From: Lamellibrachia satsuma
Taxonomy: Eukaryota > Annelida > Polychaeta > Sabellida > Siboglinidae
Assembly: GCA_033239005.1 (NCBI GenBank)
Contig: BSQZ01000072.1
Location: forward strand, 293,501 to 357,500
Length of the DNA: 64,000 nt
Direction of reading: 5' to 3'
A program made the position numbers and the translations under genes. This document shows positions 15,501-24,082 of the stretch, piece after piece (within the stretch, counting starts at the first letter, position 1; the number at the start of each line of letters is the position of its first letter). The notes beneath the pieces are model-generated. The model was given only the letters and a program-made list of their open reading frames with translations. It ran no database searches and was not told the DNA's origin.

Positions 15501-17214
15501 TCTTGACCCACAGCGCTGCGTGTCAGTGTTGATGTCTCAGTTCATGTTGTCATCTTTCAGCCTGTCCTGGCCCACAGCGCTGCCTGTCAGTGTTGATGTT
15601 TCAGTTCATATTGTCATCTTGCAGCCTGTCCTGGCCCACAGCGCTGTCTGTCACATCTGCAATGCAGCAGATGACATGAAACAGGAAGAGGGAGATGCCC
15701 CCTCTCTTCCCACCTCCCTTATGGAGTGCGGGATCTGCTGGGAGATTGTCCATGCCACATGTCTGACTGAGAAGTTCCCGAATATCTCACATGAGGGCAT
15801 CATCAACGAAGACCTGCCAAGCAGCTGGGAGTGTCCGAAATGTTGTGATGGTGGCAAGCAAGGTCAAATGAAGGTTAGTTGATTGCTTTAGTAAGATATA
15901 CGGTCATGTTTGTTGAAATATGACTACTGGATTTCTCAGACAAATAATTAGTAGGCTTTTTATGATGAGTAAGCTACTAAAAGATTACGCATCATAACAG
16001 TATGCAAACACAACCTAGCAATATTGTTGGTGCATCAACTAGCCTTGCGTTTTGAATGATAATACAAGCAACATGTAGTCATATATACAATTGGAGACAT
16101 ATATTGTTTAACTGTGGTGGTCTTACTTCAGTGAGCAATACTGTAACCAGGTTGACCTATAAACAATACTGTAACCAGGTTCACCTCTAAACAATACTGT
16201 AACCAGGTTGACCTCTAAACAATACTGTAACCAGGTTGACCTCTAAACAATACTTTATCCAGGTTGACCTCTAAACAATACTGTAACCAGGTTGACCTCT
16301 AAACAAACTCCAGGTCCCATTAGACAAGGAAACTATGCTTATTGAGGGCCCAACAATTTGTGTGGTCTGCTCACATCTGCTATTTGTCAGTTTTACATAT
16401 CTAATATGCGAATTTGTTTAAATTGATAACACATAAAGTTTTCATGGGAGTCTCCTTGTATCCCTGTGGGACTCCTCATAAGGCCCTAAGTAGGAGGCGG
16501 TGTGACTCTGTACCTTAGAAAACCTGTTCGGTGTTAAACTTGCTGATTTAAGTGATCCATCAACATCCATGTACACTGCTATCTTTAATCGTCTGCAGGC
16601 TGTACTGAGGGGTCATATACGCTTCTGGCTAGTCAAAAATATTTATGAACTCAGCGCAGATCTTGGAACCTCCATTGGATTACGGGCTGAACTTTGCTCA
16701 CTTCGAATTAATAAAAACATACCCAAAAAATTTTGAAAAGTTTGCACACCATATTTTTAGATAATATGAGCAGAGCGAACTCTTACCAATTTCCTATGAC
16801 AATCAATGTTTCCATTATGTGAATAATCACTTTGTACTTGGGGGTAGAAACATGTATGCATTTGTTGCAGCCTCGTACCGTGAAAGGGCCACAGAAGTCT
16901 ACAACAGAACATCACCCGTCCACATCGGGCAGCGATGATTCCATCAGTGTCAAGGTGAAGGAAAACCAACCACAGTCGCCGCCACCAGATAGCACTGTAA
17001 AGCAGGGGGCGAAAATGCCGGAGCGACAACATCGCCGCACTCGCTCCAATCTCACCGACACCAGAAACGTTCTGGCCAATACAGAGGCTACGACTAACGG
17101 ACATGGGGCTGTTGATTCTCAAATCAAAGGACGCAGACGAGCTCGCGAGGAGGCAGTTGAAAAAGATGTTGTACCAAAGAAAAAGGTTTGTGATAATATT
17201 GCACATTATATTTA

Positions 17215-17301
<87 letters not shown>

Positions 17302-20300
17302 AGTTTATATATATATTATATGTTATACACTATATTCAGTAATGTATGTATATGTATGTATATTATATAGTTTTATATATATTTTTCATTTGGTATATGG
17401 AGAACTAAGTATTTTGAAAGATGCCTTTTACTAATGGTTAAGTCACAGATATCAGCTATGGACTGCAAATAGCTGGTCACACTCATACAAACTATTCTGG
17501 TTATATGTACTGCATTTTCATTTTGCAAACAAACCTTTGTATTGTGGTCATCTTTTTGTGGCAATTATCACTAAAACATCTGGAATTGTGATGCTCACAA
17601 CCAGAGTACAACCAAGTGAACTAGAGTAAAACACATGGACTGGTTTAGTGGAATTCAGTGGCTGAATAGTTCTCTGACACGTTACATACTGGTGCATTAT
17701 ACATTTATTATATTTTTATTATTAATGTGGTACTGAACAAAGCAAAGATTACGTACATAAATGCTTGCAATGTGTTACCAGAATGAGTTGTTTTTGTTAC
17801 AGATGTGCACTGGGGAGAGGTCACCCGTGAAGCAAGCAGCCACTGACCGCAATTCAGGCACAGCGAGTCCTGCAGCTCCACCTATGGGTAGTCCTGGCTC
17901 GCGTCTGACATCGCGTGGCAGAGAGGTAGTTAGGCCGAGTCGCTACCTTCGCTAGTCTTGTACAGGGTGTACTTGGGTCATTAGATTCAGTGTAGTTACT
18001 AAGCAACTGAGCCAGTCATCACCAGGCACGATTCTCTAGTTGTGGAGATGTTTGTTTGTTTTGTCTGTCTTAATACCACTTCTAATAAACCTGTGCACAT
18101 ACCATCACAGATAACTCTTTATTCAGGAAACGTAAAATTTAACAAACCACACCTTGTCTTATTTATGGTTCTGTGTATAAATGATGGTCTACAATGAAAA
18201 ACCTGTAAATAATTCCTTTAATTATATAAATTACAAAATCTATTGATCAGAGATTTGTATCTGCAAAACTGGCATGTAATGTTATGTAATTGAAATAGAA
18301 ACGTCATACCAAGCAGTTATTTTATTAGTAAAACAGGCGTTAAGTTGTTGGCTTCTATGCATTGTTTCAAAACTAACATTTAATTTTAGAAAAATGTGTT
18401 GTGGTAGTTTCTCTGTATCCAGTCAATAGACAGAATACGTGGGTGTAGACTGATGGCATAGTAGTGTTAACTATGATGAGTTGGCTATGATAGTTTCACT
18501 TACATTGTACAGTTGTTGTATAACCAGACTTTATTAATTATTGAAAATGTTCATCGGGTTGGTAGAGAATAATGAAATAAAAATTTTCGTCTAATCATAA
18601 TTATTGATATTTACTTATTCAACGGTTGTGATTAGACGAGCATTTCTACTTCAAGAATCTAGTAATGTGTTTTTTCTAGTGTTGTAGTGTGTTCTGCATT
18701 TCAGTGCATAGTTATTGTTTGGATAGTTTTGTTTTCATTGATGGTTTTAGAAAGCCTGGTTTGGAACAAGGAGGATAAATGGTGGACGTATGAGTGATTG
18801 ATGTGTTAGTTGGTAGTTATTGTCGCAACACTGGAGACAGCTCGGTGAATGCAATAATAATATAGCTACTCAGGGACAGTGGAAAGTTTCAGTTTCTCTT
18901 ACCGGAGGCGTATTTGTGCATGCATATTTATTGTAGCCCTACTTTTACTTTAAGAGAAACCCTTTCGAAAAGAAAGAAAAATGTTCTCACTTTAGCTGTG
19001 CGATATCCATTTTTTTGTCATTGGAGTGTCATTGAAAATATGTACCTTATATTTGTTGAACTGCTATTATGTTAAGTAACACCAAAAGAAATGAATCTGT
19101 TAAGTCAATAAAATCTTGTTCTGTGAAACAAACAATGCAAATGACCTTGACAAATCCCTAGTTGATGCACTTATCGTGAGGTTAGATTTCTACTGTGTAT
19201 TTTAATTGGTATTTCCAGTGCACATTAATATAGAAGTTTATGTGACTAGTTGATAGTTTCTCATAACATATATCCATGTAACACCAGATAGCATCAAGTG
19301 CCGATCAGTTGTGAAATACCTCCTATGTACTGGACAAGACAGGAACGCTAATTTTGCTTTCTATTGCAGGTTTACGGAAGACATGTTGTTTAATGTGGAG
19401 GGTTATTTATAAAGTGGCCAAATAGGGTCAGACAACCCAGCAATTAACACCCTAAACAGCAGAATTCAATGACAAACCACATCATTTGAGACATTAAAAT
19501 CTCCACACGACTGTGTGTCTTTTATAGATAACAAATCCAGTTGCCATTATTTCCACTTGCCTAGTTGAAAATGGCGCAAGTCTTGCAGGTCTTTATGTGA
19601 GATAAATAAAAAAGATTTGATAATTTGTGTCGACGCTCTGTTGCATCACTGGAAACGTGGTAGCATTTACCCAATTGCAATTTTTTTTATTTAAATCCTG
19701 CAGAAGATTTAGCAATTATAATTTTTTTTCCAACTAATTATAACTACATGTACAATGTACGCACGCATACATACAATGTGATTCATCATGTGCATGTTTG
19801 TAAATATGGATTTCACTTTAATCCCCATGTGTCCACTTTGATCCCCATGTGTCCACTTTGCATAATGCCGAGACAAATCCCAGCCATGAGTGTGACATTG
19901 AGTTCAGTTTAATACATAATGCTCTTTTGCGTGAGGAAGATTCGTTGTACGTATTGTCTTTTGTCTTCTGATAAAATAAAGTTGCTACTCGTGGTTATGA
20001 GTTTCGTTAGGTCACGATGATGTCTTGGGTTCAAGATGTCTGACATCGGGGCTCCAGTGTCTCTATTTGTTGTGATGGTTGATTTAAATTTGCTTGTAGG
20101 AACAAAATAAAGTAACAATAGTTAGTTGCAAAAAAAATAACTCCAAAAAGGAAAAGGTAGACAGCAAAGAAGACATGTTATAGAGAGAGAGAGAGTTGTC
20201 ACAGCCTTGGTCTCTGACAATCTGCAAGACATTGAGAGCAGTGAAAGTTCACTTGTGCTTGGACAGGCTGCTTGCTTGTTTGCTTATGTCGAATGAGTTT

Positions 20301-21512
20301 ATGGAATCACGATAAGCAGGTGTGTGTGTGCCAATGTCCCTGGTAGGACATCATCTGAGGGACTTATGCAAACACGGTTGTATCTCCCTTTTACAGACTG
20401 ACTCTAATAAGGGGCCGTCTAAGAAGAGATTGTGCGCTGCTTCGTCATCTGGTCATGGAGCAAGCCAGCAAAGGTCAGGATCACCAGCGCCGCTGGGCAT
20501 GTTATCCCCGGAAGAGAACGAGGAGGGCGCGGCCCAGGACGAGGAATCAGACGACCGGGACACGGGCGGCAGTCGTGAGAGGGAACCAGTGCCGCTGAAG
20601 CAGCCGCGTATTTTGATCCAGAAGTACGCCATCCGACCCGCTCCGGTTAGCCCGCCCCCGAAGTACGTGCATACATCGACTGGTGCAAGACACGTTCTAG
20701 ACCATCCCCTGTGGTTGCGGGTCTTCTCGGCGATGCCAGCCGCCGATCTGGCGCGTTGCATGGCCGTTTGTAAGACATGGAACCGCTGGTGTCTGGACAG
20801 CCGTCTGTGGCGAGTCGTCGACCTCAGTCGGCGCCGGATAACGAAGCAGCACTTGATCGGCGTCGTCCTGCGTCAGCCGCTGCAGCTCGACCTCGGCTGG
20901 ACCAATGTCAGTCGACGCCAACTGTCGTGGCTCGTTAGTCGGTTACCGCGACTGGCGCACCTCAGTCTGGCCGGCAACTGTTGGCAGGCCATCACGGCGT
21001 TGTGTTCCTCCTCCTGTCCGCTGCTAGTTGGTCTCGACCTGAAGTGGGCGCAGGGAGTGCGCGACCCGTGCGTCAAGGACTTGTTGTCGCCGCCCCTGGA
21101 TCACCGCCCGGGAGTCGACGACACCGTCAGTCGTCTCCACCGCTGCGAGGCGCTCAATCTCGCCGGAAGTGACATCACAGACGCGTCAGTGGCGCTCATC
21201 GTGCGCTTCATGCCGCGCGTGCGCAGCCTCGATCTGAGCTACTGCACTCGGATCACGGACAGCGGCGTCGACATGTTGTCGGAGGCCAGCTCGTCGACGT
21301 GCACGAGTCTGGTTCACGTCAATCTGACCGGATGCCAACAGTTGACCGACACCTGCCTGCTGTACCTGAGCGGGGTGACGCAGCTACGGGACCTCACGCT
21401 GGCCGGGTGTCCGCATATCACGAAGCGCGCGTGTCTACAGTTCATCGAGAATGCGTCGAGTAGCAGGAATCTCGTCATGAGAGAGGACCGTCACATCGTC
21501 TCCGTGCAGTGA
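400..21512 (+). CDS. KDM2: KDM2-family lysine demethylase (JmjC-CXXC-PHD-F-box-LRR), 5'-partial
   Basis: Spliced gene joined as 400-478, 782-828, 2064-2239, 2907-3013, 3832-3925, 5258-5527, 6774-7012, 8154-8571, 13215-13298, 13817-14026, 15625-15873, 16871-17185, 17803-17925, 20397-21512. Every intron is GT-AG and the frame stays open across all joins, giving about 1174 residues (human KDM2A has 1162). Numbered from the first visible residue, the JmjC domain has HxD at 150/152 and the distal His at 222. That 72-residue spacing matches the family, and the likely 2-oxoglutarate contacts Thr147 and Lys167 are present. The CXXC finger spans about 527-573, PHD 583-655, F-box 905-950 and LRRs about 950-1160. 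Known family role: nuclear H3K36me1/2 demethylase recruited to unmethylated CpG DNA, with the F-box linking to SKP1. The N-terminal exon(s) are outside the window. Vertebrate KDM2A and KDM2B cannot be told apart here; a single invertebrate KDM2 is the simplest reading. Confidence 0.95.
782..828 (+). CDS. KDM2: KDM2 exon, FTVNDV segment
   Basis: A 47-base micro-exon between acceptor ttcag and donor gtaggt. It encodes [15 protein letters not shown] plus one base of the next Gly codon. FTVNDVK-CVG is a KDM2 signature just before the JmjC fold. Confidence 0.88.
1030..1345. mobile_element. MITE-like inverted-repeat element in KDM2 intron
   Basis: The left end has ctgttgaagagtt and gaagtccat; the right end carries the same words in reverse complement (aactcttcaacag, atggacttc). 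An inner pair, actaacttct and agaagttagt, extends the symmetry. A 14-bp unit (ccacatggtgccag) is repeated about five times at 1229-1295. No coding capacity. Confidence 0.55.
2064..2239 (+). CDS. KDM2: KDM2 exon, start of JmjC region
   Basis: Acceptor cacggtcag, donor gtgagt, ending in phase 0. It encodes [20 protein letters not shown] and on to [21 protein letters not shown]. The SRR, TQKGI-MTM and [10 protein letters not shown] blocks are typical of KDM2. Confidence 0.93.
2907..3013 (+). CDS. KDM2: KDM2 exon, WVD...WPRHLKE...YPKVQK segment
   Basis: Acceptor tttcag, donor gtgaga at 3014, ending two bases into a Lys codon. It encodes [20 protein letters not shown] through MKYPKVQ. Its last 20 bases together with the donor are the first unit of the tandem array that runs into the intron. 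Confidence 0.93.
2994..3150 (+). repeat. tandem array of the KDM2 exon 3' end plus 5' splice site
   Basis: A 34-35 bp unit holds the last 20 bases of the exon ending at 3013 and the first bases of the intron. Potential donors gtgaga lie at 3014 (real), 3048, 3083 and 3117, with a fourth, broken copy near 3151. A more distant copy (agttcaaatgtgtgataact) is near 3252. Confidence 0.85.
3372..3497. repeat. 42-bp tandem repeat, 3 copies
   Basis: The unit contains ggtacacctactcatatgtg and starts at 3375, 3417 and 3459. Intronic; no relation to the neighbouring exons is visible. Confidence 0.85.
3832..3925 (+). CDS. KDM2: KDM2 exon, JmjC iron-binding HxD
   Basis: Acceptor gtgacag, donor gtacga. 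It encodes [19 protein letters not shown] then [12 protein letters not shown]. The HID motif supplies two of the three Fe(II) ligands. The Thr three residues before the His and the Lys seventeen after it match the family's 2-oxoglutarate contacts, so the enzyme looks catalytically competent. Confidence 0.95.
5258..5527 (+). CDS. KDM2: KDM2 exon, JmjC core with distal His
   Basis: Acceptor gccgtag, donor gtgagt, 90 codons in phase 0. It encodes [18 protein letters not shown] through [17 protein letters not shown] supplies the third iron ligand, and [11 protein letters not shown] is the conserved closing strand. Confidence 0.96.
5566..6172. mobile_element. non-autonomous hAT-like element in KDM2 intron
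   Basis: Left end tagcgctgttccgataaatc and right end ...aatcgataaaaaaaa...ttcccaacacta read as imperfect terminal inverted repeats of hAT style. Flanks gttgtcac and cttgtccc are a poor 8-bp target duplication (6 of 8). About 600 bp, no transposase. Boundaries are approximate. Confidence 0.45.
6774..7012 (+). CDS. KDM2: KDM2 exon, C-terminal JmjC helical part and acidic linker
   Basis: Acceptor tttgcag, donor gtacgt. It encodes [20 protein letters not shown] and [10 protein letters not shown], conserved in KDM2, followed by a divergent Ser/Asp-rich linker ending at a split Arg codon. Confidence 0.94.
7058..7545 (+). repeat. dispersed repeat family D, copy 1 (KDM2 intron)
   Basis: Similar along about 480 bp to 36095-36565, including tgatgtcctaatatgta, ggcgtgact..catcctctcaccgatca and caaaaactacatacaaaagt. 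The end motif (gagctagcatgtc...ggatactaggtaggtttga) recurs near 30670 and more weakly near 14930 and 40130. No protein coding seen. Confidence 0.75.
8154..8571 (+). CDS. KDM2: KDM2 exon, linker and LTKYELEG segment
   Basis: Acceptor atctcag, donor gtgagt. The first 90 or so codons are a low-complexity Ser/Lys/Asp linker. The end, [20 protein letters not shown] plus [10 protein letters not shown], matches the conserved KDM2 helix between JmjC and CXXC. Confidence 0.93.
9000..11698. mobile_element. foldback-like element, 2.7 kb, in KDM2 intron
   Basis: A long imperfect inverted repeat with arms of about 1.2 kb. Each arm is built of tandem subrepeats. The outermost are seven ~19-22-bp units (taatgtaataatcgaccgg on the left; the reverse complement on the right, 11561-11698). 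Inward come GATGAT-rich sequence, then a unique block with cctgctcctcttcctca and cactcgacgttcac present in both arms. A nested ~40-bp palindrome around ctgggag..acatatgg follows, then aagggatcatct/agatgatccctt subrepeats (9475-10200 and 10540-10990). The centre (about 10230-10540) carries a MITE-like piece. Structure as in foldback (FB) transposons; no transposase seen. Confidence 0.8.
12454..12512. repeat. (TA)n(TG)n microsatellite
   Basis: TA repeats passing into TG. Nearby, 12600-12730 has several ggaattggaattga-type words of low complexity. Otherwise the 11.7-13.2 kb part of this intron shows nothing recognisable. Confidence 0.9.
13215..13298 (+). CDS. KDM2: KDM2 short exon before CXXC
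   Basis: 28 codons between acceptor tctacag and donor gtgaaa, phase 0 at both ends. [20 protein letters not shown] then LKWPPQKE corresponds to the family's LALTG-P---WPK stretch. The donor is weaker than its neighbours. The preceding intron is the longest (4.6 kb) because it holds a foldback element. Confidence 0.88.
13817..14026 (+). CDS. KDM2: KDM2 exon, CXXC zinc finger
   Basis: Acceptor tttcag, donor gtaagt, 70 codons in phase 0. A basic lead-in (RRRRVRC) is followed by [15 protein letters not shown], the DNA-contacting KFGG block and the closing Cys pair in [13 protein letters not shown] fingers of this class bind unmethylated CpG. Confidence 0.96.
14422..14643. repeat. 37-bp tandem repeat, 6 copies
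   Basis: The unit tttatgtaggtagtgtacag plus ctgtatgaagtgaaatg starts at 14422, 14459, 14496, 14533, 14570 and 14607, an exact 37-bp period. Intronic. Confidence 0.92.
15237..15652 (+). repeat. 64-bp tandem array of the PHD-exon 3' splice site
   Basis: Units start at 15237, 15301, 15365, 15429, 15493, 15557 and 15621, an exact 64-bp period. The last is the genuine acceptor and exon start. Each contains a pyrimidine-rich stretch, cag, then cctgtcctggcccacagcgc and the next dozen or so bases of the exon. Read from any decoy acceptor, the exon frame hits TGA after about 11 codons. Confidence 0.95.
15625..15873 (+). CDS. KDM2: KDM2 exon, PHD finger
   Basis: Acceptor cttgcag, donor gttagt, 83 codons. 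C-H-I-C at its start, [12 protein letters not shown] in the middle and WECPKCC at the end give a C4HC3 PHD. The first 36 bases and the acceptor are repeated six more times upstream in the intron at a 64-bp period. Confidence 0.95.
16136..16308. repeat. 28-bp tandem repeat, about 6 copies
   Basis: The unit ctgtaaccaggttgacctct plus aaacaata has a 28-bp period from 16141 to about 16308. Intronic. Confidence 0.9.
16871..17185 (+). CDS. KDM2: KDM2 exon, basic Ser/Pro-rich linker
   Basis: Acceptor gttgcag, donor gtttgt, 105 codons in phase 0. Low-complexity, strongly basic sequence (PKKK at the end, several RRR runs) that could hold a nuclear-localisation signal. No domain is visible. Assignment rests on the open frame, splice sites and matching phase. 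Confidence 0.85.
17217..17297. repeat. (TA)n microsatellite just inside a KDM2 intron
   Basis: About 40 TA dinucleotides beginning some 30 bases after the donor at 17186. Confidence 0.97.
17803..17925 (+). CDS. KDM2: KDM2 exon, linker (spliced form)
   Basis: Acceptor gttacag, then [20 protein letters not shown] and on to TSRGRE. A gtagtt donor at 17926 leaves phase 0, which fits the last exon at 20397. The donor is mediocre, and read-through reaches a stop at 17955, so this exon may be used in two ways. Confidence 0.75.
17803..17955 (+). CDS. KDM2: possible alternative last exon of KDM2 (short isoform)
   Basis: If the donor at 17926 is skipped, the frame adds VVRPSRYLR and stops with TAG at 17953-17955. 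An AATAAA lies 129 bases further on. The product would be about 812 visible residues, keeping JmjC, CXXC and PHD but lacking F-box and LRRs. Inferred from sequence only. Confidence 0.4.
   Translation: MCTGERSPVKQAATDRNSGTASPAAPPMGSPGSRLTSRGREVVRPSRYLR
18084..18089 (+). terminator. AATAAA poly(A) signal for the short KDM2 form
   Basis: Exact AATAAA, with T/G-containing sequence downstream, 129 bases after the alternative stop. It lies inside the last intron of the full-length form. Other AATAAA hexamers occur in this AT-rich intron, so specificity is moderate. Confidence 0.35.
20397..21512 (+). CDS. KDM2: KDM2 last exon, F-box and leucine-rich repeats
   Basis: Acceptor ttttacag, 371 codons, stop TGA at 21510-21512. 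A Ser/Glu/Pro-rich start is followed by the F-box ([20 protein letters not shown] and [10 protein letters not shown]), then LRRs with [35 protein letters not shown] and [11 protein letters not shown]. This is the standard SKP1-binding F-box plus LRR tail. The exon is strikingly GC- and CpG-rich with G/C third positions, unlike the AT-rich surroundings and earlier exons. The open frame extends about 25 codons upstream across the acceptor; I treat that as intron. Confidence 0.95.
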   Translation, partial: TDSNKGPSKKRLCAASSSGHGASQQRSGSPAPLGMLSPEENEEGAAQDEESDDRDTGGSREREPVPLKQPRILIQKYAIRPAPVSPPPKYVHTSTGARHVLDHPLWLRVFSAMPAADLARCMAVCKTWNRWCLDSRLWRVVDLSRRRITKQHLIGVVLRQPLQLDLGWTNVSRRQLSWLVSRLPRLAHLSLAGNCWQAITALCSSSCPLLVGLDLKWAQGVRDPCVKDLLSPPLDHRPGVDDTVSRLHRCEALNLAGSDITDASVALIVRFMPRVRSLDLSYCTRITDSGVDMLSEASSSTCTSLVHVNLTGCQQLTDTCLLYLSGVTQLRDLTLAGCPHITKRACLQFIENASSSRNLVMREDRHIVSVQ

Positions 21513-21706
21513 CTTAGACACTTGTCCGGTTAACTACAGCAGATGACGCGAGGATTTCCGTCATGCTCGTAATAAGAAAGACCCTACTTTTGGTTATAAC
21601 TATTGGTTATAACGCGAGCGGATAATATGAAACATTCCAGTTGACAAAACTGCAAAGATAGATAGTGAGAGTCACACAAACATCCAACTGTGGTGACGCG
21701 TGTTAA

Positions 21707-21747
<41 letters not shown>

Positions 21748-21757
21748 TATGTGTGTG

Positions 21758-21840
<83 letters not shown>

Positions 21841-22613
21841 TGCCTCTGCTAGACGTTACTCCATATATTAAGATATAGCAGATCCGAGTGTAAATCGTAA
21901 GAACTCCTGCCATCATGGGTAGTGCACTCAAAATGGCCACAAAGATGCCAGTATTAAGGGAAATGCTGTACACTTATTACTGTGCGAAAAGGTGATGACG
22001 TGGCTAGCACCGGCTGCAGCAGCAGTAGCCGTTGTCACACCGACCTGAAACGTGACAACGTTTGGAATGTCGCACATTTATAGACTGCTTTTTGGGTTAC
22101 GACGATTCTTCCTTTTCGCCTGTATGGTTACTGTAAAAGTGTGCCGATTTAAAAGTACCTGACTTGCAAACAATTCACTTACATGGTGTGAATTCAACTA
22201 CTAATATTGTTCCCCAATTTGCTTTCTAATATGACCGGCACTGCTTAATACCCGTAGGTATCAAAGGACAGCTGAATATGTCTACATTACGTAAGCATGC
22301 ACACACATTACACAGGCATACACACACATATAGACATACACACACATTACACAGGCATACACACACACATTATATAGACATAAATACACATTACGTAAGC
22401 ATACACACACATTACGATTCAAAGAAATATCAACACTGTGATGTGCACTCAAATATCCTTTTTTGTTTTCGTTTGCTTTGTCACCTTCAACACACTTTTT
22501 GTTTCTCTAATTGGGGAATGACAATTGTAAAATGAATGATTTGTCCTCCTTCTGTAATCATAGTTAATATACGATGTGTAAACAGTGCAATGGAGTGATC
22601 TACTTGAAATAAA
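21513..22613 (+). other. KDM2 3' untranslated region (probable)
   Basis: Follows the stop. It contains a (TA)n(GTAT)n microsatellite at 21708-21840 and a CA-rich stretch with repeated cattacacaggcatacacac at 22290-22415. The first good poly(A) hexamer I find is AATAAA at 22608-22613, giving a UTR of about 1.1 kb. The end point is inferred. Confidence 0.45.
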
Positions 22614-24080
22614 TAAATAATCGTTTCATGAAGGTACTATTAGTTCTGATGTTGATCGGCAAATAGCGGCTCACTGTATCATGCTGGCAGACCATCACGC
22701 TTAGCCATTCCGACAGCCTGTCCACGAGGTTTTAGGCGCTATAAAAGTCATGGTGTTATTAGTATAAAGATAATACTTATGTTCACTCTTCTAAAACAAA
22801 TTCACAGTTCTGCATTTAAATTGTTCTGCGATATGATGTTGGAATATGTAATTTACTGAGAAACCTCCGTTCATCAATTGAAGAAACATGCGTAGTTTCT
22901 GCATATATATATATAATACTTCAAGGTTGACACTGCATGCAGGATAACGCACACATGTCCGTTTTCGTCATTAATTTTCGCACACCTGCACGGAGTATTA
23001 ATTTCGGAAGCAACATTTTCTTGGCACCTACCGCCATAATCATTGAGACATCTTATGTTGACTGCAAAATGTTAAAGTATTTGTCTACTTGAGTGTTGCC
23101 GATAGGACAGAAAGGGACAGGCTACAACCTCGGCGGGTTTGAAAGTAGGACGAAGATAAAACAATATTCTGTAATACCATACAATGGTGTAGGAGATATT
23201 ATATGTCACAATTTAAACACAGATATAGCTATTGTGGTACAATATTACAAGGATTAAATACACAGAATATTTGCAAGTACTCGTAACATTTTAAAACCAG
23301 AAGAACAGGCAATGTTAATTAAACCTACCAATTATAATGTTGATAAATTTACAGTTATTAGTTAATTTAAATTGTGACTGTTAAACAACGCAGATAACTT
23401 TGACGTGATTAATAAAATATTTAGGCAGAAAGATACCTCTTTCGTATCGAAGAGCGTCACATCTAAACAATATATGAAATTCATGCCCAATCTAAGTTTT
23501 ATTAAACTGACAACAGATATTGAAAACAAAGACGTGACGTAGTTGGTGTTGATGACGTAAGCTAGAACTCAAGCTTGGTATTCGAGACATGCCACCAATT
23601 AGCACTGGCAACAATTATTCAATGTTAACATTTTCTGTACACCCGGGCCCAGACAATGGTCTTCAAACGTGGAACAAATACTCCAACCTCTTTAATATAA
23701 CAAAGGCCATGCACTTAAGGTGTGTCTACTTGTGCATTGTCATCTACGATTGCCACTTCAGCTTTGACAGTCGTAATAGTCGAAAGAGTAAAACAGCCAA
23801 CGAGAGAGAACATATAATGATGTGCATATTGTTAGTTGGTTTTCTGGTGAGTGTGTTGAATTTGATCTTAACATGGTCTGACAAGAATGCCAACTAAACA
23901 AAGACGCACCAGCGGGCTTGTTGCCTAGTCACTTGTACTCGAGTAGGGTGTTTTCCATAGAACCAGTTAATACCATTGCTGTGTGGACGACCCACACCTG
24001 GCACAGATAAAATGTGTAATCTGTGCCAGGTGTGGGTTGTGGAGTGCAACAGGGTTAAGGCCTCCGCATCGGTAACAGTC
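22614..24080. other. intergenic, no gene supported
   Basis: AT-rich sequence without recognisable domains or repeats. A 102-codon ORF at 23589-23897 has a hydrophobic stretch near its end but no other support. Perfect direct and inverted words of the 'cacacctggcacaga' type occur near 23995-24035. Confidence 0.5.
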
Positions 24081-24082
24081 AA

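Noticed and set aside
15520..15882. 120-codon ORF starting in the intron before the PHD exon
   Set aside because: Its first half translates the 64-bp decoy array in another frame; only 15625-15873 is the conserved exon.
20322..20396. Upstream extension or alternative start of the last KDM2 exon
   Set aside because: The stretch precedes a good acceptor (ttttacag) and has no similarity to KDM2; the start codon in the long frame is GTG.
23589..23897. 102-codon ORF with a hydrophobic C-terminal stretch
   Set aside because: No recognisable domain, no splice or promoter context; cannot be told from chance.
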